A stretch of DNA of 64,000 nt from RFSX01 sp965248155 (lineage in GTDB: Bacteria > Bacteroidota > Bacteroidia > Chitinophagales > Saprospiraceae). The notes below the pieces were generated by a model. That model was given only the letters and a program-made list of their open reading frames with translations. It searched no databases and was not told the DNA's origin. Position numbers and translations under genes: made by a program. The stretch spans positions 1,240,001 to 1,304,000 of the forward strand of contig CBDFIO010000002.1 of the NCBI GenBank assembly GCA_965248155.1, in the 5' to 3' direction. This document shows positions 1 through 8,341 of this stretch, piece after piece. The stretch's first letter is position 1. Every line of letters begins with the position of its first letter.

Positions 1-1
1 C

Positions 2-745
2 TTAAATTTTGAAGTTCAAGGGGATAGAATCAACCCATTGTTGGATGTAACCTTTGATGGTGTGAGAATAATGGATGGAGATATAATTTCCCCGGCACCA
101 TTAATTTCAGTGGTATTAAAGGATGAGAATGAATTTCTACTCCTCAACGATATAACCGTATTCGACCTTGCTATACAAAAACTGCCTGACCCACAATCGA
201 ACCCAATAGATCTCTTTCAGTCATCGATTGTATTTTACCCGGCAGATACAACATCTAACAATTTGGCTCGACTGGAATATTCAGCTGATTTTGAAACGGG
301 TGACTATGTACTCTATGTTCAAGCAAGTGACGCATCGGGAAATATATCTGGTGATCAGACTTTGGAAATAAGATTTAAAGTAGTTGAAGATTCACAAATT
401 TCAAATGTTTTAAATTATCCAAATCCTTTCTCAACGAGTACGGAATTTGTGTTCACACTTACCGGATATGAAATTCCAGAAGTATTCAATATTCAGATCA
501 TGACGCTCTCCGGGAAAATTGTCAGAGAGATCACAAAAGAAGAATTAGGAAATTTAAGGATTGGTCTTAATAGAACGGATTACAAATGGGATGGTACTGA
601 TGAATATGGAAATAGATTAGCCAATGGGGTTTATCTATACCGTGTCATGACATCTGATGGTGTCAGTTCTATTGACCATTTCAATAATGAAGATATAGAT
701 TCATATTTCAAACATGGATTTGGTAAATTGGTGATTATGCGTTAA
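2..745 (+). CDS. C-terminal end of a T9SS-secreted protein, C25/PorU2-like (partial)
   Basis: This is the 3' end of a gene that starts before the window. The frame is open from base 2, so the TTG at 38 is an internal codon. About 247 residues are visible. A beta-sandwich stretch (DVTFDG, VVLKDENEFL) is followed by a FlgD-like Ig fold that serves as a type IX secretion C-terminal signal: NYPNPFS, WDGTDEYGN, LANGVYLYRV and the terminal GFGKLVIMR. I know this arrangement from the ends of large gingipain-type (C25) PorU2-like proteins of Bacteroidota. The catalytic domain would lie outside the window, so the PorU2-like call is inference. Another T9SS cargo with a type A signal is the alternative. 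A membrane protein gene follows 9 bases downstream. Confidence 0.7.
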   Translation, partial: LNFEVQGDRINPLLDVTFDGVRIMDGDIISPAPLISVVLKDENEFLLLNDITVFDLAIQKLPDPQSNPIDLFQSSIVFYPADTTSNNLARLEYSADFETGDYVLYVQASDASGNISGDQTLEIRFKVVEDSQISNVLNYPNPFSTSTEFVFTLTGYEIPEVFNIQIMTLSGKIVREITKEELGNLRIGLNRTDYKWDGTDEYGNRLANGVYLYRVMTSDGVSSIDHFNNEDIDSYFKHGFGKLVIMR

Positions 746-754
746 TCATCAATA

Positions 755-2512
755 TTGAATCAATTAGATAAACATAGAGTTGGTAAATGGGGAATATTAA
801 TCTTGGTGATTATATTCTCCATTTTTTTGTTCTGTTTAAATAGGCTGGTCCCGCTAATGCCAGGGGATGATTTTCTTTACTCCCTGAAGTTTCCAGAATC
901 AGGATATCTGGGAGATCAAAAGATTCTAAACATTTACGATTTTATCGAATCACAATTCAATCATTACAGCAATTACAACTACAGAGTTATCCCTCATTTT
1001 ATTTTACAATTGATTTTACTTTTACCCGGCTGGGTATTTGATTTTATCAACACTGCCGTGTTTCTTACTTTTCCTCTTGTTATTCTAAGAACTTCAAGGA
1101 AGGAATTAAAATTTTGGCCGTATTATATTTTCGTTTTACTATTTATATGGGTGTTTCACTTTGATCTGGGGAGAGCATATTTTTGGACTACAGGATCACT
1201 CAATTATAGTTGGATTCTTTTATTGCAGCTATCATACTTGTCTCTCCTTTTTGACTATGCTAGAAGTAAAACTCCAAACCCCATTCTCCTGATTCCACTT
1301 ACGGTACTAATTAGCATGGCAAATGAAAATGTTACCCTGAGTTTATTTTTATTAAGCTTCGCATTGGTTCTCAATATTTATATCTCAAAAAGGAAATTGG
1401 ATGTTCCTCTTTTAATAAGTAGCGGAATTCTAATGATTGGTGGGATCATGATGCTCATTTCTCCAGCACTGGACTTTCGTCTGGCGAAGGAAGGCTTTCA
1501 TTTTGATGGGATAGGGTACAAAATGATTGAATATTTTAAAAGAACAGGATATTACTTACTGCGGTACACACCTGTTATCCTTGTTTTATTATTTGCCGGG
1601 CAGAAGTCCGTTAAATTTAACAAACAGGGTTTATATCTGTTATTTGCTGTTTTTCTTTCAATGACAACAATGATAATAGCCTCACTCTTTGAAGCTCGAT
1701 CAGCATTGTTTGGTTTTATGGTTATGTTGATGTTTGCTGTTTCTCTGGTTGAAACCGACAGAACTAAAAACATCTACTTATCAATTTTGATTTTAATTTC
1801 TTTCGTTCTTGGAATTGAGCGCGTACCTCTTTTCAAAGATTTACATGAAAGGAGTGAACATAACAGGATGATCCTGGAAGCGAATGTTGATAGTAGAGAC
1901 ACAGTTTATCTGAACAGGTTTTGTACAACTTCAAAATATGAATGCCTTATATGTGATGATATTTCGGATGATCCGGAATACATGGACAATGAGCCCCTGG
2001 CAGCATACTATAATATTCATAAAGTTTCATTAAATAAGGATCAAGCACTTTATTATAAATGGGATTCCTTTAATAAATTGAACCAAATAAAGCGAGACAG
2101 TTTCTTTCAAAACCATCAGATTGTAAATCAGAAATTGATTGAAAAAATTAAACTCGAAAAGATCAGCTTTAATCACGGCGTAAATGGTCTTTCAATTGTT
2201 TATGACTTTGACGATTCTGAAATAGCTGATGATTATATTATGATATTAAGAGGATCAAGAAAGAGATTGATACGATACAAGCTATTGGCCATTTTACCCA
2301 AAGCTATCCGACTATATTTTTTGGATTATTTGGAGTATCAGGGCAAACCTATTGTTGATGAAAACTCCAATTATTTATATAATCATGTATTCAATCCTGA
2401 AGTCTACGAGTACTATATCAGTTCTTTATATTCTATGAATAATCATAGCCCTGTAGGTGAGATTATTACAATCAGAGCGAATTCGGGGGCTATAAGCTCA
2501 ATAAAAGAATGA
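755..2512 (+). CDS. Multi-pass membrane protein, DUF6056-like
   Basis: A 585-residue protein with about ten hydrophobic segments in its first 350 residues, beginning at residues 13-30. A mostly soluble C-terminal third follows. The periplasmic PGDDFLY after the first helix and the later GRAYFWTTGSLNYSW motif are typical of DUF6056 membrane proteins, which resemble GT-C type glycosyltransferases (acidic residues in the first loop). No reaction is established for the family. Transfer of a sugar from a lipid-linked donor would fit but is inference. The gene starts with TTG nine bases after the preceding stop, which suggests co-transcription. It converges on the minus-strand gene ending at 2519, and I see no terminator in the 6-base gap. 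Confidence 0.6.
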   Translation: MNQLDKHRVGKWGILILVIIFSIFLFCLNRLVPLMPGDDFLYSLKFPESGYLGDQKILNIYDFIESQFNHYSNYNYRVIPHFILQLILLLPGWVFDFINTAVFLTFPLVILRTSRKELKFWPYYIFVLLFIWVFHFDLGRAYFWTTGSLNYSWILLLQLSYLSLLFDYARSKTPNPILLIPLTVLISMANENVTLSLFLLSFALVLNIYISKRKLDVPLLISSGILMIGGIMMLISPALDFRLAKEGFHFDGIGYKMIEYFKRTGYYLLRYTPVILVLLFAGQKSVKFNKQGLYLLFAVFLSMTTMIIASLFEARSALFGFMVMLMFAVSLVETDRTKNIYLSILILISFVLGIERVPLFKDLHERSEHNRMILEANVDSRDTVYLNRFCTTSKYECLICDDISDDPEYMDNEPLAAYYNIHKVSLNKDQALYYKWDSFNKLNQIKRDSFFQNHQIVNQKLIEKIKLEKISFNHGVNGLSIVYDFDDSEIADDYIMILRGSRKRLIRYKLLAILPKAIRLYFLDYLEYQGKPIVDENSNYLYNHVFNPEVYEYYISSLYSMNNHSPVGEIITIRANSGAISSIKE

Positions 2513-2518
2513 TCGTAT

Positions 2519-3559
2519 CTACGAAAAATTTTGTGTCCAATTGGTATATTTTAATCTTTGATATTCTCCATAAATAGGAATTGAGGACGGGATAGCACCC
2601 TTATTAAACAGGTACTTTCTTTGTTTATTAAGGATTGAACCCAGCAATATTTCTATGACAGAATTATAATCCTGAGAGGATTGGAGACGGGCTATCAACA
2701 AATATAATGTCGCTAATTGAAGATGTCCTGTTGAACAAATGAAACTAAAATCTCCGGTTCGGGTTTTATCAAATTTTCCGGGAAATCCTTGGCGCTCTTC
2801 AATTTGATTTTTAAGTTTTAGTAGTTCTTCCTTGATTATTTGAAAGCTGGAATCATCTTCCAAAATATTTGCCGATTCAAACAATCCTCTAAGCGCATAA
2901 GACACAGTATGGCTGTAAGCAGATTGGTCAGGGTAAAATCCTGCAGAACTTATAAAGTCTCCTTCATTAAAAAAGGATTTCAGATGATTGTAAAAATTAA
3001 GCGATTTATTGGTGTGGTCAAGTCCAAATTCTTTTTCGTAAAAAAGGATCGACCAAGCAATTCGGGTATAATATGACGGATTGAATTTATTGTGCAAATT
3101 ATATCGTTCAATTATACCCTTATCGCTAATTGTTGAAATGATCCAGGAATAACAGGATTGAATCATTGCAATACAATCCGAATCTCCTGTTTTCTTATAG
3201 TAAAGTAACAAACCCAGAAGAATTTGACTGGTATCAAAGGCCAATGGAGTGGGTTGGTTTTTATTGACTGGAAAAGCACCATTTGAAAGTTGGATCGATT
3301 TAAAATATTGGATTTGCTTTTTAGCCAGAGCAAACCACTTATCTTCTTGTAAAATTTCTGATGCATTGATCAAACTAGGGATAAGATATCCAGTCGTTTC
3401 AGGATAGGCAGGAGCCCAATTTGAGAATATAGATCTGTAAGCAGAAGACCCTTGGTTGTTGTTAATCTTAAAACTTTTTTCGATCCAGTTTAAGCAGTTG
3501 ACTAATTGGAGAGTGAGACGTTCGGTGCCGCCGAAGTTTATTATCAAAGTCTTATCCAA
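2519..3559 (-). CDS. Alpha/alpha-toroid (terpenoid cyclase/glycosidase-like) protein
   Basis: A 346-residue soluble protein with no signal peptide. Repeating helical pairs carry motifs such as YPETTGYLIPSL (near residue 52), LSNGAFPVN, FDTSQILLGL and the C-terminal CSTGHLQLATLYLL. These are typical of alpha6/alpha6 barrels related to prenyltransferases, squalene cyclases and glycan-processing enzymes. I see no complete catalytic signature. It begins with TTG and overlaps the stop of the upstream acetyltransferase-like gene by 8 bases, so the two are translationally coupled and probably act on the same substrate. Their place below cysC-cysD-cysN and a Wzz-like gene suggests surface-glycan work. 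The exact function is unknown. Confidence 0.55.
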   Translation of the reverse strand: MDKTLIINFGGTERLTLQLVNCLNWIEKSFKINNNQGSSAYRSIFSNWAPAYPETTGYLIPSLINASEILQEDKWFALAKKQIQYFKSIQLSNGAFPVNKNQPTPLAFDTSQILLGLLLYYKKTGDSDCIAMIQSCYSWIISTISDKGIIERYNLHNKFNPSYYTRIAWSILFYEKEFGLDHTNKSLNFYNHLKSFFNEGDFISSAGFYPDQSAYSHTVSYALRGLFESANILEDDSSFQIIKEELLKLKNQIEERQGFPGKFDKTRTGDFSFICSTGHLQLATLYLLIARLQSSQDYNSVIEILLGSILNKQRKYLFNKGAIPSSIPIYGEYQRLKYTNWTQNFS

Positions 3560-4520
3560 GGAAACCAGGCCTTTTAAATTTAAAGATTAATTTAAGCAGA
3601 GGACTATTCACTTTCCAAATTTTGAAATGAGGAATCATTTGCCCTCCGAAACTTCTGAAAAACTTTTCGATATCAGGAATAATGCTTCCTTCAAAATCAA
3701 ATATCTCAGTATTTGAGTTAATAATACTTTTCCAAATCAAAAAACTGAAAGCATATTTCGTCTTTTTATCAGGGTGAAAGAAACCAGATAGATAGTAACT
3801 TGACTTTTCATCTTCTATTATGAAAATTCCTGCAAGAATTTCTTGCGTTAAATTATCTCTTACACAATTTAATCTACATCTGTTTTCGGAATTGAAAGCA
3901 TTATAAATACGACTTAAAAGATCTTTGCGAAAAGGATTCTTCTTATTTCTTTTTTCGTAAGAAGATGATAGATTATCCCAGTAATCCTCAAATGAAATCG
4001 TATCAATTTGACAATGGGGTTCTGCATTTCTGACATTTGTCCTAACACTACTTTTAAGTTGACCCCATAATTTTTCATTATCTCGTTTTAAATTGAGTTG
4101 ATAAGTGTAACGCGTAGATTGTTTATATTTTTTCCAATGTAAAGGCAACCAATTTTTTATACTTGGATGAAATTGTTGATAGAAGAGATCATGATCGGGT
4201 AATTCATCAAATAATCTATTTATGATTTTATTTTCAAAAGATATTTTTGAATGTTCTTTGGTTCCCTTTGGATAATTAAGAAATAAGCCACCATAAGCTG
4301 TAAGTGGAGGCATTAAGATGAGCTTGAATCCAAGGTAGGTTCTTATGTGGTAGACGAGTACCGCTTCAAGATTATTGTTCTTATCTTTTGCAACTATTGC
4401 ATCCCAGCTACCTTTTGTAACAACAGCATTCAACCATTTAGGACTAAAATGTATAGGTAGATGATATTGCTCAACTATAGCTTGATATTCTTCAGAATTC
4501 TTGATAAGATCAAATTTAAT
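3552..4520 (-). CDS. GNAT/FemAB-like acyltransferase (BioF2-like), non-standard start
   Basis: Resembles the GNAT-fold FemAB/BioF2 family, which transfers amino-acyl or acyl groups to cell-surface sugars. Visible motifs are LILMPPLTAYGGLFL near the N-terminus, SSVRTNVRNAE mid-protein, SYYLSGFFHPDKKTKYAFSFLIWKSI and a terminal DFEGSIIPDIEKFFRSFGG typical of the family. The first TTG in frame, at 4433, would cut into the conserved beginning (LPIHFSPKWLNAVV). The frame stays open to a stop at 4530-4532 without ATG, GTG or TTG. I therefore place the start at the ATT at 4518-4520, giving about 322 residues. It is coupled to the downstream toroid gene. The acceptor is unknown; a polysaccharide residue is inferred from context. 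Confidence 0.6.
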   Translation of the reverse strand: MKFDLIKNSEEYQAIVEQYHLPIHFSPKWLNAVVTKGSWDAIVAKDKNNNLEAVLVYHIRTYLGFKLILMPPLTAYGGLFLNYPKGTKEHSKISFENKIINRLFDELPDHDLFYQQFHPSIKNWLPLHWKKYKQSTRYTYQLNLKRDNEKLWGQLKSSVRTNVRNAEPHCQIDTISFEDYWDNLSSSYEKRNKKNPFRKDLLSRIYNAFNSENRCRLNCVRDNLTQEILAGIFIIEDEKSSYYLSGFFHPDKKTKYAFSFLIWKSIINSNTEIFDFEGSIIPDIEKFFRSFGGQMIPHFKIWKVNSPLLKLIFKFKRPGFLG

Positions 4521-4570
4521 GCTGTTAAGTTAGCAGAATCCTGTCAGCAAAAAAGAAAGAAAAATCTAAA

Positions 4571-5839
4571 TTATATTACCATTCCTGCGCCGACGGTACT
4601 GTTAGTCCCTTCATCAACAAGAATCACACTACCTGTAATTCTATTTTTTCGATAAGAATCTATGAAGAGAGGACTTGTTGTTCTAAGCACCACACGGGCT
4701 ACATCATTCATGTTAATTTCATTGTCTTCAAATTCACGATGCAGGGTATTGATATTTAATTTGTAACGCACTTCTTTAATGACACATCGAAGAGATTGTG
4801 TTGTATGCATTAAAGCATATTTGCCTTTTACTTGTAATGGTTTGGATTGATCAAACCAAACAACCATGATCTCAATATCTTGACTTACTGTTGGGCTATT
4901 GTTTGCACGCACTATCATATCGCCACGGCTAAGATCAAAGTCATCATTCAATAGAATGGTAACCGATTCTGGTGGAACGGCTTGTTCTTGTTCACCGGCC
5001 GGGCCATTGATGGACGCTATTTTTGAAGTAAAACCTGAGGGTAAAAGCATCACGTCATCACCTTTTTTGAGTACTCCGCCTGCAACTCTACCTGCATATC
5101 CCCTATAATCATGATATTCAGTCTTATTAGGTCTAATTACATATTGAACAGGAAATCGAGTATCAATGAAATTGTGGTCACTTGCAATGTGAACATTTTC
5201 AAGATAATACATTAGAGTTGGACCATCGTACCAAGGTGTTTTATCTGATCGGTTTACAACATTATCTCCAAGCAAGGCGGAGATTGGAATAAAGTGAACA
5301 TCAGAAACATCAAGTTTGGCTGCAAACTTTTCAAAATCATCTTGGATTTTATTGTAGGTATTCCGATCATAATCTACAAGATCCATTTTGTTGATACATA
5401 CAACAACATGTGGAATTTGTAACAAGGATGCAATAATTGCGTGACGTTTTGTTTGTTCAACAACTCCATTTCTGGCATCAATCAAAACCAGGGCTACATT
5501 GGCTGTAGAGGCACCTGTAACCATATTCCGTGTATACTGTATATGCCCTGGTGTGTCTGCAATAATAAATTTTCGCTTTGGTGTTGCGAAATATCTATAA
5601 GCCACATCGATGGTAATACCTTGTTCTCTTTCAGATTTAAGACCATCGGTTAGTAGAGCAAGGTTAACACCTTCTTCACCTCTTCTTTCACTGGCTTTCT
5701 TGATGGCATCATATTGATCCTGATAAATAGATTTGCTATCATAAAGTAATCTACCGATCAGTGTTGATTTTCCATCATCTACTGAACCTGCGGTGGTAAA
5801 CCTCAATAATTCACTTGATATATTTTCGTTTTCGCTCAT
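4571..5839 (-). CDS. cysN: Sulfate adenylyltransferase subunit 1 (GTPase), CysN
   Basis: The GTP-hydrolysing subunit of ATP sulfurylase. With CysD it makes adenylyl-sulfate (APS) from ATP and sulfate. An elongation-factor type GTPase domain covers roughly the first 220 residues: P-loop GSVDDGKS, DTPGH (G3) and NKMDLVD (G4). Two beta-barrel domains follow. At 422 residues the protein has the usual length for stand-alone CysN, and no APS kinase domain is fused; that function is the separate cysC two genes upstream. The order cysC-cysD-cysN on one strand with gaps of 11 and 18 bases indicates an operon. No assimilatory reductase gene is nearby, which points to PAPS for sulfation (inference). Confidence 0.95.
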   Translation of the reverse strand: MSENENISSELLRFTTAGSVDDGKSTLIGRLLYDSKSIYQDQYDAIKKASERRGEEGVNLALLTDGLKSEREQGITIDVAYRYFATPKRKFIIADTPGHIQYTRNMVTGASTANVALVLIDARNGVVEQTKRHAIIASLLQIPHVVVCINKMDLVDYDRNTYNKIQDDFEKFAAKLDVSDVHFIPISALLGDNVVNRSDKTPWYDGPTLMYYLENVHIASDHNFIDTRFPVQYVIRPNKTEYHDYRGYAGRVAGGVLKKGDDVMLLPSGFTSKIASINGPAGEQEQAVPPESVTILLNDDFDLSRGDMIVRANNSPTVSQDIEIMVVWFDQSKPLQVKGKYALMHTTQSLRCVIKEVRYKLNINTLHREFEDNEINMNDVARVVLRTTSPLFIDSYRKNRITGSVILVDEGTNSTVGAGMVI

Positions 5840-5857
5840 TTCGAATTATGTCTGCTA

Positions 5858-6760
5858 TTAAAAGTATCCCTTTTTCTTTCTGTCTTCCATACTGGTTTCA
5901 CTTCTTTTATCATCAGTACGGCCACCTCTTTCTGTTAATCTTGTTGTTGCAACTTCTTCAATAATATCTTCAATTGTTGCTGCATTGGATTCCCAAACAC
6001 CGGTACAAGTCATGTCTCCAATCGTTCTACATCTTACACGTGCTTTATATACTGTTTCGTCTCGTTTCTTTTCTATAAATTCCGAGTCTGCCAATAGGAC
6101 ACCATCTCTTTGAAACACATCTCTTTCGTGTACAAAATATAAAGATGGGAGAGGAACTTTTTCATGTGCCAGATATTGCCAAACATCTAATTCTGTCCAA
6201 TTACTTATTGGAAAGACTCGAAAATGTTCGCCCATTAAATGTTTGCCGTTGAAGATATTCCAAAGCTCGGGACGTTGGTTTTTGGGATCCCATTGGCCAA
6301 ATTCATCTCGATGCGAAAAGAAACGTTCTTTAGCCCGAGCTTTCTCTTCATCTCTTCTGGCTCCTCCAAGGGCGGCGTCATATTTTCCTTCCTCAAGGCT
6401 TTCAAGTAATACAGAGGTTTGTAATGCATTTCTACTTGCATTAATACCTTTTTCTTCAACCACGAGTCTTTTATTGATCGCTTCTTGAACAGATCCTACG
6501 ATTAATCGGGCGCCTAACTTTTCTACCATCTCATCACGAAATTGTAAAGTTTCAGGAAAATTATGTCCGGTATCTATATGGAGAAGAGTAAAAGGTATTC
6601 GAGCAGGGAAAAAGGCTTTATGAGCCAAGTGGACCATAAGTATGGAATCCTTCCCGCCGGAAAACATTAATACCGGATTTTCAAACTGAGCTGCTACTTC
6701 GCGCATTACGAAGATAGACTCCGATTCAAGTTCTTTTATATGGTTTAAATTATAATTCAT
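5858..6760 (-). CDS. cysD: Sulfate adenylyltransferase subunit 2, CysD
   Basis: The catalytic subunit of ATP sulfurylase, a PP-loop ATP pyrophosphatase that adenylates sulfate in complex with CysN. The PP-loop motif FSGGKDSILMVHLA lies at about residues 33-46. Family hallmarks LHIDTGHNFPET, GGARRDEEKARAKER and the C-terminal RCRTIGDMTCTGVWES are all present. The length of 300 residues is normal. It sits between cysC (11 bases upstream) and cysN (18 bases downstream), so the three are almost certainly co-transcribed. Confidence 0.96.
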   Translation of the reverse strand: MNYNLNHIKELESESIFVMREVAAQFENPVLMFSGGKDSILMVHLAHKAFFPARIPFTLLHIDTGHNFPETLQFRDEMVEKLGARLIVGSVQEAINKRLVVEEKGINASRNALQTSVLLESLEEGKYDAALGGARRDEEKARAKERFFSHRDEFGQWDPKNQRPELWNIFNGKHLMGEHFRVFPISNWTELDVWQYLAHEKVPLPSLYFVHERDVFQRDGVLLADSEFIEKKRDETVYKARVRCRTIGDMTCTGVWESNAATIEDIIEEVATTRLTERGGRTDDKRSETSMEDRKKKGYF

Positions 6761-6771
6761 ATTCTATACAA

Positions 6772-7368
6772 CTAGTGTATTTGGATTAAAGGAGCGACAA
6801 ATTTAAATACTTTTAGAATAGATTCTTCTATTGTTTGGTTAAATGTTAAAATTTCTAAATCGGGATCTTTTGGAGCTTCAAAAGGAGAGTCTATGCCGGT
6901 GAATCCTTTTAATTCACCAGCTCTGGCTTTTTTATATAATCCCTTTACGTCTCGTTCTTCACAAATCTCAATTGGGGTGTTAACATATACCAACAGAAAA
7001 TTCTCTTCACCTATAATTGTTTTTGCCATTTCTCGAATTTCTTCTGTCGGACTTACAAAGCTATTTATGCAAATAATTCCACTGTCATTGAACAATCTTG
7101 ATACTTCGGAAATCCTTCTGATGTTCTCTCTTCTATCCTCGATCGAAAATCCAAGATTATTATTGATACCTGTTCTGGTATTATCTCCATCCAGAACTTG
7201 AATCATATAGCCCTTGTCAAATAACATTTTTTCGAATCCTTGGGCTATTGTACTTTTCCCTGAACCGGAAAGTCCTGTAAACCAAATCGTTTTTGCCCTT
7301 TGTGACAAAAACCGTTCCTTATCTTCTTTGCTAAGCAGTTTATCAAAAATGGGATGTATATTTTCCAT
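6772..7368 (-). CDS. cysC: Adenylyl-sulfate kinase, CysC
   Basis: Phosphorylates APS at the 3' position to give PAPS, the activated sulfate donor. The P-loop GLSGSGKST is at about residues 33-41. The APS kinase signatures LDGDNTRTGINNNLGF and FVSPTEEIREMAK, and the late GLYKKARAGELKGFTGIDSP segment, are intact. At 198 residues it is a complete single-domain enzyme. It starts directly at the stop of the upstream Gfo/Idh oxidoreductase gene, so it probably shares a transcript with that gene and with the Wzz-like gene. A PAPS-using sulfotransferase is encoded far downstream at 54872-55729. Confidence 0.96.
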   Translation of the reverse strand: MENIHPIFDKLLSKEDKERFLSQRAKTIWFTGLSGSGKSTIAQGFEKMLFDKGYMIQVLDGDNTRTGINNNLGFSIEDRRENIRRISEVSRLFNDSGIICINSFVSPTEEIREMAKTIIGEENFLLVYVNTPIEICEERDVKGLYKKARAGELKGFTGIDSPFEAPKDPDLEILTFNQTIEESILKVFKFVAPLIQIH

Positions 7369-8334
7369 TTAACTTTTTTTATAACTGTATACCTGTTCAA
7401 TTATTTTAAGAACATTTAACCCGTCCTCAGAGCTGATCATAATGGGTGTGTCATTTTTTATTGAAGCAATTGCATTGTCATATACTTTGCTGAGATTGGC
7501 AATATTATTTGCATTGCTTAGTTTCGGGAGATTCATATTTTGAATATTACAGTATTCTAAGCGATCCATATATTGTCCTGCAATTTTTATTGTTCCTTTT
7601 TCGGCAACGATACTCATAGTACTTTCAAAATTCTTTTCAAATGCTGAAGTTGAATAACTGAATGATCCTATAGTATTCTCATTACAGGTAAAATTAAAAA
7701 TGCAGCTATCTTCAAATTCTATCATTTCCTCATGGTTGAAATTTCTAAATTCAGCATGATCGATATTCAAATTACCAAACAGCCAGTATAGGGTATCTAC
7801 ATAATGAGAAAACTGCGTTAATAATGTACCCCCATCTTTTGATTGAGTCCCTCGCCAGTCTGAATTTTTATAGTAATCTTTATTTCTATTCCAATAACAT
7901 GCCACATTAATCATATAAATTTCCCCGAGGACATTTGAGTCAATGATTTTCTTCAACCATTGACTAATCGGTGAAAATCGATTTTGCATGACACAAAATA
8001 TTTTCTTGTTATTCTTCTTTGAAGCGTCGATAATATTTTGACACGCTGAGCTACTTAAAGCAAATGGTTTTTCACAAATTAAGTGGCGGCCACTATTTAA
8101 GGCTTCAAGACCAAACTTTTCATGAAGATAATTTGGCGTACATACTGAGATCAAATCAATATCCGAATGATGTAACATCATTTTTTCAAAAGAGTTGAAT
8201 TGTTTGTCAGATAGCTGATCTCCCTCGAACTGGCTATCACATATTCCAAGCAATTCAATATCGTCCAGCATCGATATGGCATCTTGATGCTTTCTTCCGA
8301 TATTTCCGTAACCCACAATTCCAACTTTAACCAT
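7369..8334 (-). CDS. Gfo/Idh/MocA-family sugar oxidoreductase
   Basis: An NAD(P)-dependent oxidoreductase that probably acts on a sugar or nucleotide sugar. An N-terminal Rossmann motif VGIVGYGNIGRKH is followed by CEKPFALS, the conserved EKP of the family, at about residue 90. A C-terminal alpha/beta domain contains TQFSHYVDTLYWLFG. The length of 321 residues is normal. Its stop adjoins the cysC start and it follows a Wzz-like gene by 7 bases, so a role in surface-sugar synthesis is likely. The substrate cannot be read from the sequence. Confidence 0.85.
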   Translation of the reverse strand: MVKVGIVGYGNIGRKHQDAISMLDDIELLGICDSQFEGDQLSDKQFNSFEKMMLHHSDIDLISVCTPNYLHEKFGLEALNSGRHLICEKPFALSSSACQNIIDASKKNNKKIFCVMQNRFSPISQWLKKIIDSNVLGEIYMINVACYWNRNKDYYKNSDWRGTQSKDGGTLLTQFSHYVDTLYWLFGNLNIDHAEFRNFNHEEMIEFEDSCIFNFTCNENTIGSFSYSTSAFEKNFESTMSIVAEKGTIKIAGQYMDRLEYCNIQNMNLPKLSNANNIANLSKVYDNAIASIKNDTPIMISSEDGLNVLKIIEQVYSYKKS

Positions 8335-8341
8335 AGTATTA

